This document shows, piece by piece, positions 52,422-61,158 of a stretch of 64,000 nucleotides of DNA. The position numbers and the translations under genes were made by a program. Every line of letters starts with the position of its first letter. Position 1 is the stretch's first letter. Location: positions 1-64,000 of the forward strand of contig CAWAPQ010000014.1 of NCBI GenBank assembly GCA_963783965.1, in the 5' to 3' direction. This DNA comes from Bog-473 sp963783965 (GTDB lineage: Bacteria > Actinomycetota > Acidimicrobiia > Acidimicrobiales > RAAP-2). The notes beneath the pieces are model-generated. The model was not told the DNA's origin. It did not search any database and worked only from the letters and a program-made list of their open reading frames with translations.

Positions 52422-53369
52422 ATGAAGATCGGGGACATCGAGATTCTGCCTCTCCTCGACGGCCGCATCGTCGGGCGCCTGCAGTCGACGAAGCCGATGC
52501 CCGACGAAGGCTCATCGATCTGGCGCCAACAACACGGCATGTTCCGACCCGGGGGGTTGATCGAGAGCACGGTCGGCGGCTTTCTCGTGCGGTCGGGCGA
52601 TCGCCTCGTTCTCGTCGACGCCGGACTCGGGCCGGCGTCCCCGGGTGGGTACAGCCCGCCGTCGGTCACGGTCGACGCTGATGATCCGATCATCGGCCCA
52701 CTACTGGCGCAGGGCGTGCCCGAGGAGGAGCTGCGCCGGTTCGCAGCTGAACTCGGACGGACAGAGGTCGAGCAGGGCCAGTTGCCGGACTCACTCCGTG
52801 CCAACGGCGTCGCGCCCGAGGAGGTCACCGACCTCGTCTTCACCCATTTGCACTTCGACCACATCGGATGGGCAACGGCAGAGAACTCTGTCTTCTTCTC
52901 CAACGCCACCATCCGGTGCGCCGCAGCGGACCTCGACCACTTCCTCCCGGGCACGCCAGAGGATTCCTTCACCGGCCGCGTCTACGGGGCGATGACCGTT
53001 GCGGAACGGCTTGGTCCGGTGCTCGACAGAGTCGAGACATGGGAGGCCGATGGCCCGTTGCTCCCCGGTGTCGACGTGCGCCTGGCGCCCGGGCACACTC
53101 CTGGGAGCAGCGTCGTCGTGATCTCCGACGGAGCTCAGCGTGCCCTCCTCCTCGGCGATATCATCCACTGCCCGCTCGAGCTGATGGACGACGACTTCAA
53201 TCTCCTGGTCGATCACGATCAGGCACTGGCCGATGCCGTGCGAGAGTCGTACGCGCGGGAGCTGGAAGGGAGCGACGTTCCGGTCGCGGCCAGTCACTTT
53301 CCGGGTCTGCAGTTCGGCCGATTGCTGCCGGGCGAAGGCGCGCGGCGCTGGACGTTCGACGCGATCTGA
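52422..53369 (+). CDS. Metallo-beta-lactamase-fold hydrolase (lactonase/AHL-type)
   Basis: A 315-aa MBL protein: FTHLHFDHIGWA gives the HxHxDH site (residues about 144-149), LAPGHTPGSS the next histidine, LLLGDIIHCP the bridging aspartate and PVAASHFPG the last histidine. The spacing and the loop PGGLIESTVGGFLV resemble the quorum-quenching lactonase/ORF-lactone hydrolase group; in a catabolic island a lactone or thioester intermediate is the likely target. AGGAGGG before the ATG sets the start at 52422. Confidence 0.87.
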   Translation: MKIGDIEILPLLDGRIVGRLQSTKPMPDEGSSIWRQQHGMFRPGGLIESTVGGFLVRSGDRLVLVDAGLGPASPGGYSPPSVTVDADDPIIGPLLAQGVPEEELRRFAAELGRTEVEQGQLPDSLRANGVAPEEVTDLVFTHLHFDHIGWATAENSVFFSNATIRCAAADLDHFLPGTPEDSFTGRVYGAMTVAERLGPVLDRVETWEADGPLLPGVDVRLAPGHTPGSSVVVISDGAQRALLLGDIIHCPLELMDDDFNLLVDHDQALADAVRESYARELEGSDVPVAASHFPGLQFGRLLPGEGARRWTFDAI

Positions 53370-53441
53370 CCCGTCGGTGAGGCCGCTCGAGCGAGCGACG
53401 ACCTCCTCAGACCAACCGAGTCCGGACCAACTGGGGCGCCA

Positions 53442-54371
53442 TCACCGACCAGGAGGAGGCCATGGGAGCGGCTGCCGTTTGAGATCGGGCCCCAGCTCCT
53501 TGGGAAGCCGATCCACCACCTCGTCGACGTCCCAGGTGGTCTCGTTCGTCATCGTACGGTCGAAGGTGAGATCGCCCAGACGATCGATCTGGTAGCCGAC
53601 GGCGCGGAACACCTGGCCGTTGACGTCGGCCGCGGCGTCACTCAAGAGGTAGGCGACCACCGGCGCGATGTTCGCCGGATCCCGATAGGACCCAGCGGCT
53701 CGATCGCTCCTGACCGTCTCGCCGACCTCGTCGCTCAGGGGGATGTAGTCACTGAAGGTCTTGTCAGACATGCGGGTGGCCGCACTGGGCACGACGCAGT
53801 TGGTGGTGATGCCGTAGGGGAACAGTGCGCCCGCGCAACTCCAGGTGAATCCCAGGATTCCCGCCTTGGCCGCGGAATAGCTCGGCTGGCTGGCAATGCC
53901 GGCGAACGATCCGCTCGAAATGAAGACGAGCCGGCCCGATTCCTGCGGCATCATGATCCGCGCTGCGGCCTGCGCACAGCTGAAGTGGCCCTTCAGGTGG
54001 ACCGCTATCACGTCGTCCCAGTCACGCTCGTCCATCTCCCAGAGGAACTTCTGCACCATGATCCCGGCGCAGCACGTGACGCCGTCCAGCCTGCCGAAGT
54101 GGTCGACGGCCGACTGCATGATCCGCTGACCTCCTGGCAGCGTGGAGACGTCCTCGACGCAGGCGACTGCTTCTCCCCCGTCGGCCTGGATCTCTGCCAC
54201 GACGTCGTCCGCCGGCCCACTCGAGCTCCCCTCTCGCGGATCAAGAGCCCCGCCGTAGTCGGCCACGACCACCCGCGCCCCCTGCGCCGCCAGGCCCAGA
54301 GCGATAGCCCGACCGATGCCCCGCCCGGCTCCGGTCACGACCTCGACCTTGCCTTCGAGGTGCTTCTCCAT
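53442..54371 (-). CDS. SDR-family oxidoreductase
   Basis: A 309-aa SDR of the kind annotated as 3-oxoacyl reductase or MFE-like dehydrogenase: EVVTGAGRGIGRAIALGLA (cofactor), CCAGI, VFISSGSFAG with serine and PSYSAAKAG with the catalytic pair. A 20-residue insertion (GGALDPREGSSSGPADDVV) after strand 2 is characteristic of the 17-beta-hydroxysteroid dehydrogenase 4-type group, which acts on beta-hydroxyacyl-CoAs. The C-terminal extension is longer than usual. It follows the two-domain CoA-transferase gene by 65 nt in the same direction. Confidence 0.86.
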   Translation of the reverse strand: MEKHLEGKVEVVTGAGRGIGRAIALGLAAQGARVVVADYGGALDPREGSSSGPADDVVAEIQADGGEAVACVEDVSTLPGGQRIMQSAVDHFGRLDGVTCCAGIMVQKFLWEMDERDWDDVIAVHLKGHFSCAQAAARIMMPQESGRLVFISSGSFAGIASQPSYSAAKAGILGFTWSCAGALFPYGITTNCVVPSAATRMSDKTFSDYIPLSDEVGETVRSDRAAGSYRDPANIAPVVAYLLSDAAADVNGQVFRAVGYQIDRLGDLTFDRTMTNETTWDVDEVVDRLPKELGPDLKRQPLPWPPPGR

Positions 54372-54436
54372 CGTCTATGTCCTCCTCGACTTCGTGTGCA
54401 CGTGACCGTCGCGACGTGGGTGACACGCGGCTCACC

Positions 54437-57043
54437 TCACGATCCCACAGACACCGTGTCCGAGTGCGCCGCCGGCCAGCCGACGACGTCAGCTTCTCGC
54501 AGGTCGGTCATCGCCGACTGGTCGTAGCCCAGTTCTCGGAGGATCGCCCGGGTGTGCTCTCCGAGCTCACAATGGGGGCGCGCCTCACCTGGCGTCTCGG
54601 AGAAACGCAGCATCGGCGCATGACGCCAATAGCGGCCGCCGAAACTGGGATGCTCGGTTTCGGCCATGATGCCGTTCGCAAGAGCCTGAGGGTCCCGGAA
54701 CAAGAAGGCGAAGTTGGACATGGCGTCCGCAGTCACACAGCCGACACCACCGGCGAGCAGGCTCGTCTCCCAGTCCTCAGCCGGTCGAGTCCGGAAGACC
54801 TCGGCGAGGATCTCTGACAGGGCGGCGGCATTGGCGTCTCGGGCGGCTGCGGTGGCGAAGCGCTCGTCGTCTGCGACCTCGGGTCGTCCGGCGACGCCAC
54901 AGAAGGCGCGGAACTCATCGTCACTCTCCGCGCTAAGGAACACCCAACAGGAATCCGGATTCTCGTAGGACGCGCGCGCGCTTCCGCGAGGAGGAGCCGC
55001 TGTCTCGTACAGTCGGCGGGCCGGCCCGGTTCCGAGCTGGAGGTGGTCGACCTCCCGGCGCGCCGGCTTGCCTTCGTAAGACAGGGCGTCGTCGCAGTTG
55101 AGATAGATGTTCGACACGATCATGGATGACTCCACGAACTGGCCCTTGCCGGTGCGATGGCGGGCGAAGAGACCCAGGATCATGGCCGTCGCGTGCCCGG
55201 CTGCTGCCACCGGGTCCGCACCCGTCTCGGTCAGCGGGAGGTTCCCCTCACCCGCCTGGTAGACGGTGGTGCCGGCGAACGCCGCGATGATGGGGTCGAT
55301 GGCGGGCTGGCGGCTGTACGGACCGGTCGAGCCGTAGGATGCCCCGTACTGGTAGACGAGGTCCGGATTGACTTGACGCAGGGTGTCGTAGTCGATGCCT
55401 AGTGATTCGGGGACGCCCGGCCTGAAGCTGTGTACGAAGACGTCCGCCTTGGCAACGAGACTGTGCAGGATCTCCCGTCCTCGTTCGTCCTTGAGATTGA
55501 GTGCGATGCTCTCCTTGCCCTGCATGGCTCGGACCATGTTGTTGTGGCCGAGGTTCAACACCGGATCCGAGCCCCCGCCGGACATGCCGTAGGGATCACC
55601 ACCGAGCAAGCGGTACGGGTCGCCCTGCAATCGTTCGATCTTGATCACCCGTGCGCCGAGGTCCGCCAGGAGGGCGGTGGCAAAGGGCGTGGCGTAGTAG
55701 TACGCGCACTCCACGATGGTGACACCGTCCAATGGGCCCCTGAGCGCCCGTGCCCGTTCCGGAGCGGAGGCGGTCAGCTTCCCGGCCCGACCGACCACTC
55801 CGGCTGCAGGGTCCTGCCCTGCGGTAGGCGCCACACTCCGGATGGATGCTGGTGCCCCGGGGATCTTCGCCAGCGGCCCAATCTGGAGGAGCGGTCCGAC
55901 GCGGGGATCGTCGGCATGGTGCACGTTGTCGGTCTCGACGATCTGGCGATGGCGCAGGGCCTCCTGCGTGCTCTGGATGACGTCGCCGCACACGTTGCCG
56001 TTCTCGAGATACGCCTCCATCCATTCGGCGGAGGTCTTCTCCTTCATCCGATCGGCGATGAGCTGGACGAGCTCGACCTTCGCGGCATCATCGGGGAACT
56101 GGTGCGGTGCGCCCTTGAAGCGCTTGTCCTCCCAGATCCACTCGAAGCCCAGCACCTTGATCCAGGCCGGGAAGAAGTGTGGCTCGGTATGGGAGTGGAC
56201 CATCCACCGCCCGTCCTTGCACTGCACCCGCATCCCGATGAGGTTGATCTCCCGCGGGTCCCGGTGATGCGCCAGGCTGTGCTCGTCCTCCTTCGCGACC
56301 CCGTGCGAGCTCGTCTCGATCGGCAGGCTCTCACCCTCGCGCAGCAACCAGCGCACCTTCGGGTTCTGCCTGCAAGAGAGTGCCTGCAGAAGGTTCGTCT
56401 CGACCAGCTGACCCCTGCCCGTGCGGTCGCGGGCCATCAGAGCGGCAAGGATTCCTTGGACGGCCAGCATCGCCGCGAAGTACGAGCCGTCCCTCGGTGC
56501 CCGGTACACAGGCCGTCGACCGTCTCCGAACCATCCCGGCTGGTCGCGGAAGATGCCCGCCTTGGCCATGACCAAGCCGTCGTCCGCCTTGACCTGCGCG
56601 AACGGGCCCGCTGAACCGAAGCCACTGATGGAGCAATACACAAGACCCGGGTCGGCCGCCGAGAGTTCGTCGTACCCCAGGCCCGCGCGATGGGCGGCCT
56701 CCACCCCGATCGATTCGACGATCACGTCCACGGCGCGTGCGAGCTCGGTCAGCTCCTGTCGCCCCGAGTGGGTGCGGCTGTCGACGGCGACGCTCTGCTT
56801 CCCCCGCTGCACCAGGAGGTACGACGGGTCGCTCCACAGCGGATCGCCTTCGGGTGGCTCGATCCGCAGCACGTCCGCCCCAAAATCAGCCAGGATCATG
56901 GTGGCGAGCGGGCCGGCCATGCCCTGGGTCAGATCAAGAACACGCAGGCCTGCGCAGGCTCCTTGCATCGACGCACCCATCCCTTTGGTCAGCGAGGCGG
57001 CCGCTGGGACCGTTGGATCCGATCCACCCCCGAATGCGCTCAC
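54437..57043 (-). CDS. Two-domain CaiB/BaiF (family III) CoA-transferase
   Basis: An 868-aa protein made of two complete family III CoA-transferase units. Unit 1 (about 28-400) reads GLRVLDLTQGMAGPLATMIL, ADFGADVLRIEPPEGDP and YCSISGFGSAGPFAQ. Unit 2 (about 440-850) reads GVTIVECAYYYATPFATALL, ADLGARVIKIERLQGDP and QYGASYGSTGPYSRQ. Normal members are about 400 aa and form interlocked dimers, so this may be a covalent pseudo-dimer. It would move CoA from an acyl donor to an acid, another activation route beside the ligases. GTG at 57043 was taken; ATGs at 56980 or 56968 fit the first strand better. Confidence 0.84.
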   Translation of the reverse strand: MSAFGGGSDPTVPAAASLTKGMGASMQGACAGLRVLDLTQGMAGPLATMILADFGADVLRIEPPEGDPLWSDPSYLLVQRGKQSVAVDSRTHSGRQELTELARAVDVIVESIGVEAAHRAGLGYDELSAADPGLVYCSISGFGSAGPFAQVKADDGLVMAKAGIFRDQPGWFGDGRRPVYRAPRDGSYFAAMLAVQGILAALMARDRTGRGQLVETNLLQALSCRQNPKVRWLLREGESLPIETSSHGVAKEDEHSLAHHRDPREINLIGMRVQCKDGRWMVHSHTEPHFFPAWIKVLGFEWIWEDKRFKGAPHQFPDDAAKVELVQLIADRMKEKTSAEWMEAYLENGNVCGDVIQSTQEALRHRQIVETDNVHHADDPRVGPLLQIGPLAKIPGAPASIRSVAPTAGQDPAAGVVGRAGKLTASAPERARALRGPLDGVTIVECAYYYATPFATALLADLGARVIKIERLQGDPYRLLGGDPYGMSGGGSDPVLNLGHNNMVRAMQGKESIALNLKDERGREILHSLVAKADVFVHSFRPGVPESLGIDYDTLRQVNPDLVYQYGASYGSTGPYSRQPAIDPIIAAFAGTTVYQAGEGNLPLTETGADPVAAAGHATAMILGLFARHRTGKGQFVESSMIVSNIYLNCDDALSYEGKPARREVDHLQLGTGPARRLYETAAPPRGSARASYENPDSCWVFLSAESDDEFRAFCGVAGRPEVADDERFATAAARDANAAALSEILAEVFRTRPAEDWETSLLAGGVGCVTADAMSNFAFLFRDPQALANGIMAETEHPSFGGRYWRHAPMLRFSETPGEARPHCELGEHTRAILRELGYDQSAMTDLREADVVGWPAAHSDTVSVGS

Positions 57044-57146
57044 CGGTGCGCCCGAGGCCCCCGGCGGCAGCCTTTCTTACAGTGTACGAAAGTACTGACG
57101 GCCCGTGCACCCGTCAAGGCGGTTAGATATCCCACGGGTCCAAATG

Positions 57147-58373
57147 TCAAGCAGCTCGTGAAAGTTCGAGCTGCGCGCGGTGGCCCCAGGCGATGTTTTC
57201 GTCGTAGGCAGTGTGGTGGATGAGACAACCGTGGAGGATGCCGACAAGGCGATTGCCAAGGTGGCGAAGGGCTGCGTGGTGCGTGTCGCCGACGGCCCGT
57301 CGGTAGTCGTAGAAGGCTCGCGCTCCTGGTGATGCCGTAAGGGATGCGAAGGACCACTGATAGATGGCGTCGGCCAGTCGCATGTTGCGGACGTAGCGGG
57401 CCAGCACCATCCGTTTGGTGCCCGAGGCTCGGGTGATGGGCGACGTGCCGCCATAATTTTTGCGACACTTGGCGGTGGCATATCTGTTCGGCTCATCGCC
57501 GAATTCGCCGAGCACCCGGGTGCTGAGGATGGTCCCTAGTCCTGGCAGGGATCGGACCACCTCGGCGTCTGGGTGCTGCTCAAAATGGGCGTCGAGCTCC
57601 TTGGCCAGCTCGGCGATCTGGGCGTTCATGGTGACGATCACCGTGGCGGTGGCCGAGACCGAGGCGCCCATGGCGTTGGCCACCAAGGTCGATGCACTCA
57701 GCTGGGGCGAGCGCAGAGCTCCTTGGATCTCGGCGGCCCGTTGGTCGATTCGACGTTGACGACCGCCACGCCGAAGGGCGGAGGCGATCTTGGATCGAGA
57801 GAGCCCGGCCCCAAGCGTCGGGGTGGGCGCCACCCGCAACACTTCGAGGGCATCTCCGCTGGTCAAGTCCTCAAAAGCCACCAGGGCCGCCGGATAGAAC
57901 TCCCGCAGGGTCGATCGCATGAAGTTGGTCTGGCGTCCCCTCGACCAGATCATTGTCTGGTGGGCCCGGGCCAATACCTTGATCGCTTCAGCCAGTTCGC
58001 TGTCGCCCGCGATGGGGCGGTGATTGTGCCGGTCAGTGCGGACCATGTCGGCGAGCACCTTGGCGTCTCCGGGATCGGATTTCGCCCCCGAGGTCGAGTG
58101 CCGGTCCCGATAGCGTGACGTTGACATCGGGTTGACGGCGAAGACCTGGTAGCCGGCGGCCACCAGGGCCCCGACGAACAGGCCCCGGTCGGTCTCGATC
58201 CCGATCACCACCTCTTCGGGTTCTTCGGCGTGGGCACCCACCATCTCGTGGAACCGGGCGATGCCTTCAACCCCTTCGGGCAACCGCCCACCGGCCAGTC
58301 GTCTGCCGTCCTCATTCTGGACGAACACATCGTGGTGGGCTTCAGCCCAGTCCACTCCAACAAAGATCATCAA
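57147..58373 (-). CDS. IS110-family transposase
   Basis: A 408-aa recombinase with both IS110 domains. The N-terminal RuvC-like domain has the DEDD set at about D8 (VGVDWAEAHHD), E60 (GIETD), D100 and D103 (KSDPGDAKVLADM). The C-terminal Tnp_20-type domain has SLPGLGTILSTRVLGEFGD and YGGTSPITRASGTKRMV, which contains the catalytic serine region. It is intact and full length, so the element may be active. ATG at 58373. IS110 recombinases are guided by an RNA encoded in the element's own non-coding end. Confidence 0.93.
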   Translation of the reverse strand: MMIFVGVDWAEAHHDVFVQNEDGRRLAGGRLPEGVEGIARFHEMVGAHAEEPEEVVIGIETDRGLFVGALVAAGYQVFAVNPMSTSRYRDRHSTSGAKSDPGDAKVLADMVRTDRHNHRPIAGDSELAEAIKVLARAHQTMIWSRGRQTNFMRSTLREFYPAALVAFEDLTSGDALEVLRVAPTPTLGAGLSRSKIASALRRGGRQRRIDQRAAEIQGALRSPQLSASTLVANAMGASVSATATVIVTMNAQIAELAKELDAHFEQHPDAEVVRSLPGLGTILSTRVLGEFGDEPNRYATAKCRKNYGGTSPITRASGTKRMVLARYVRNMRLADAIYQWSFASLTASPGARAFYDYRRAVGDTHHAALRHLGNRLVGILHGCLIHHTAYDENIAWGHRAQLELSRAA

Positions 58374-58604
58374 CCCCGCTCCTCTCCATCGATGGTCACC
58401 ACATACGAGCCCGAGGGCTCCAGCAGCTTCCTAATGGATCAGTGCTCGAGGCACGACATCCCACCAGCCGTCCGAGGAGACCTCACCGACCAGCAGGGGC
58501 ACGATCTAACCGTAGGGCTCGAGGCCCGGGCGGCCGCAGTGCTCACCTGTTGGCGGCTCGGCGACCAGCCTCACTCCCTCAGGGAATGAAGTGGTCGATC
58601 CCCA
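58374..58604 (-). ncRNA. Candidate region for the IS110 bridge RNA
   Basis: In IS110-group elements the guide (bridge) RNA is made from the non-coding stretch upstream of the transposase. This 231-nt interval is the only non-coding space on that side and carries a small hairpin GGGC-TCGAG-GCCC near 58516-58528. I could not fold it or match its loops to target and donor, so the call rests on position and family knowledge only. Confidence 0.3.
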
Positions 58605-59807
58605 TTAGGCAGCTTCCGAGACGCGCATCAGTCCGGCCAGATTGCCGCCCATCACCTTGCGGATGGCGCTCTCGTCGAGGCCCTGCAGCTGGTCGACGAA
58701 GCTGATCGGGTCCGACATGCCTTCGGGGTGCGGGTAGTCGGACCCGAAGAGGACCCGGTCCGCCCCGAGGATGTCGACCAGTCCGATCGGGTCCTCCTCA
58801 TGGAAGGGGTGGATGAAGACATTGCGTCGGAACACCGCGACCGGGTCTTCGTCGAACTCGTGCGGGGCCATCTCGTAGGCATGCGCCAACTCTCCGAGGA
58901 GATACCGCACCCAGTTGCTCCCGCTCTCGACGGGTGCGATCCGAAGATCGGGGAAGCGGCTGCAGAGTCCGTGCCCGATGAGCGAGGCGATCGTGTCCAT
59001 GATCGGCCGGTGCATGTGGAAGAGGATCGTCGAGAACCCCGAATTGTCCTGAAAGGGCAGCATCTCCCCGGATCGCACGCCCTCCCATTCGTTCTGGTAA
59101 CGCTGGTAACCGCTGTCCGACCCGTGCATCCCCACGAAGATCCCGGACTCGACCACGCGCGACCAGAAGGGATCGAACTCGGGCAGTGCCATGGAGCGGC
59201 GGCCCATGAAGCCGGGAACCGGTGCCGGCCGGATGAGGATCACGCGGGCACCGCGTTCGAGCAACCAGTCCAATTCCGCGATGGCGCGGTCGACGACGCA
59301 CAGCGTGACAACAGGAGCGGGGAAAATGCGCTCTTGATAGTTGAACGTCCAGTGCTCGTGCATCCACTGGTTGAGGGCGTGGATCACGGCATGTGTCGCC
59401 AGCGGATCGTCGCTCAGGCGCTCCTCGAGCAGGCTGGCCAGCGTCGGCCACATCAGAGCACGGTCGATCCCGAGCTCATCCATCAGCTGCAGCCGCGGTT
59501 CCGGATCGCGGAAAGCCGGAATGGCACGGATCGGCTTGCCCATGATCTCCCGGCGTGACTTGCCGTCGGGATTCCCCTCCTTGAAGTACTGCTCTTGAGC
59601 CCCAGGCGCCGCGACCACGTCAAATGTCGGGTTCGGGATGTAGTCGCTGATGACGTTGCGGATGGCGACTTTGGTCCGACCCTGCACGTCGACGTACTTG
59701 ATCAGGCCCTCGTACTCAGCGGGAAGGAACTTTGTGAACGCGTCCGTTGTCTCATACATGTGGTTGTCGACGTCGAACACCGGGAAAGTGAGGACTCGTG
59801 ACGGCAT
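58605..59807 (-). CDS. Amidohydrolase-2 family (PF04909) protein
   Basis: A 400-aa TIM-barrel protein starting VFDVDNHMYETTDAFTKFLP, with RVILIRPAPVPG, VESGSNWVRYLLGELAHAYE and the end motif LFGSDYPHPEGMSDP, so the late aspartate is present. The strand-1 site is DVDNHMYE, with only one histidine of the usual HxH. Set against 21068-22264 it shares the NYQERIF-type and VLFGSDYPH-type blocks. The ATG at 59807 has AAGGAGG upstream. It is last in the leftward run from 63.7 kb, before the IS110 element. Confidence 0.86.
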   Translation of the reverse strand: MPSRVLTFPVFDVDNHMYETTDAFTKFLPAEYEGLIKYVDVQGRTKVAIRNVISDYIPNPTFDVVAAPGAQEQYFKEGNPDGKSRREIMGKPIRAIPAFRDPEPRLQLMDELGIDRALMWPTLASLLEERLSDDPLATHAVIHALNQWMHEHWTFNYQERIFPAPVVTLCVVDRAIAELDWLLERGARVILIRPAPVPGFMGRRSMALPEFDPFWSRVVESGIFVGMHGSDSGYQRYQNEWEGVRSGEMLPFQDNSGFSTILFHMHRPIMDTIASLIGHGLCSRFPDLRIAPVESGSNWVRYLLGELAHAYEMAPHEFDEDPVAVFRRNVFIHPFHEEDPIGLVDILGADRVLFGSDYPHPEGMSDPISFVDQLQGLDESAIRKVMGGNLAGLMRVSEAA

Positions 59808-59910
59808 CGGATGCCTCCTTGCACTCAAACGACGACGTGCCCGTCCTGGTTCTGGCTCCGTCACGTGATATTAACGAGTCCATGTCCCACACTGAGGTGC
59901 CCACTGTTCC

Positions 59911-61158
59911 TCAATATGGCGACAGCTCGATCTGAGATCTGGCCCCGCGTTCAGGTGCCGAAAAAATGGCTCCGAGCTCCTCCAAGGAATTGAGCTCGTC
60001 GTCCGGCGCGCCGAGCCATCGCCGCAGGACATCCCGGGTGTGCTCTCCCAGGCGCGCCGGCACGACGTGGACGTGTCCCGGCGACTTTGTCCAGCGCTGA
60101 GCGGACCCCGTGTACGTGACTCCTCCAAGATCCTGTTGCCACACCTCGTCGAAGAGGCCTCGAGCGCGGAGCTGCGGGTCTCGCCAGAGGTCCTCCATAT
60201 CCTGCACCACTCCGGCAGCAAGCCCTGCCCGCTGCAGATGGTGCATTGCGGTATACGGGCTGCACTGCGACACCCATTCCCCCAGCACTTCGGACAGTTG
60301 CGTCTCGAGCATGGCAGCCGTGCTCGAGTCCGCCGCCCGCAGGTCGGGTCGCTCCAGGAGATCGCAGAGGCTGTCCCAGTCCGAACCGTCCTCGATGTCG
60401 ACCGCCAACCACTGGTCATGCCCCCTACTTGGGAACACGCCGCACAGCCATGACCCTTGCGATCGATTCAACACCCGGACGGGGTCCAGACCGGTGTTGA
60501 GCGGCGCCGCATAGAGCTCGGCCAGGAGCGGCGGCACGGCGTCAACCTGGGCGAGGTCGAGGTATGCGGGTATGCCGTCGCGCCGCGCCTGCCCCAAGGC
60601 GGCGACCGTCGCCAACGCGCCTGTGGCACCAGCGATGTAGTCAGTCAGCGTGCCATGCGCGTAGCCCCATGCCGAGGCCAAGCCCAGGTAGGAGGCGACG
60701 GTCACCCCGTACGCAAGGTAGTTTGCCCGTGGCCCATCCCTTCCGTATCCCGACAGCGACAGCATGACGAGGTCGGGCTTGTCTCCGAGCAAATCGCGAT
60801 ACGCGCAGCCCCAACGCTCGAGAACAGGAGACCCGAAGTTCTCGATCACAACGTCCGAGACAGCCACCAAGCGGTGGAACAGTGGACGCGCGTCGGCTTC
60901 GGCAAGGTCGAGCGACACGTTGAGGAGCCCCCGCGTGAGTGACGCCTGCATGGCGGTGTTGGGGGCGCCGGAGGGCTCGGTCACGGCATCGCCGATGGCG
61001 TAGGCGGGCATGCGGAGCACGTCGGGCCGGTTCTTCGCTTCGACCTTGACGACCTCGGCCCCCAGATCGGCCAGGAGTGTGGCGGAAGTGTTGCCCGCGA
61101 TAAAGGTGCCGAAGCTGAGCACGCGGACTCCGTTGAGCAGACCGGGCGAATCAGGCAA
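59911..61158 (-). CDS. CaiB/BaiF (family III) CoA-transferase
   Basis: A 415-aa CoA-transferase: GVRVLSFGTFIAGNTSATLL, ADLGAEVVKVEAKNRPD, and SLSGYGRDGPRANYLAYGV. The usual catalytic aspartate region reads YLDLAQVDAVPPLL. The TTG at 61158 is chosen because GGAGGGGGAG precedes it and because the family's first strand starts 9 residues on. It overlaps the stop of the next transferase by 8 nt, so the two are coupled and may form a hetero-dimer, paralleling the two-domain protein at 54.4-57.0 kb. Confidence 0.82.
   Translation of the reverse strand: MPDSPGLLNGVRVLSFGTFIAGNTSATLLADLGAEVVKVEAKNRPDVLRMPAYAIGDAVTEPSGAPNTAMQASLTRGLLNVSLDLAEADARPLFHRLVAVSDVVIENFGSPVLERWGCAYRDLLGDKPDLVMLSLSGYGRDGPRANYLAYGVTVASYLGLASAWGYAHGTLTDYIAGATGALATVAALGQARRDGIPAYLDLAQVDAVPPLLAELYAAPLNTGLDPVRVLNRSQGSWLCGVFPSRGHDQWLAVDIEDGSDWDSLCDLLERPDLRAADSSTAAMLETQLSEVLGEWVSQCSPYTAMHHLQRAGLAAGVVQDMEDLWRDPQLRARGLFDEVWQQDLGGVTYTGSAQRWTKSPGHVHVVPARLGEHTRDVLRRWLGAPDDELNSLEELGAIFSAPERGARSQIELSPY

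Larger units (their letters stand above)
57100..58604 (-). mobile_element. IS110-family insertion sequence (approximate bounds)
   Basis: A complete transposase gene lies between the start of the two-domain CoA-transferase and the stop of the amidohydrolase gene. No terminal inverted repeats or target duplication can be seen, as expected for IS110; the ends given are the limits set by the neighbouring genes, not proven junctions. The element interrupts a run of co-oriented genes and probably separates one operon into two. Confidence 0.7.

Noticed and set aside
57085..57105. Another TGTCAG-type site before the two-domain CoA-transferase
   Set aside because: CAGTGTACGAAAGTACTGACG has a weak dyad (GTAC-N4-GTAC) but neither the arms nor the spacing of the TGTCAG-N4-CTGACA family.
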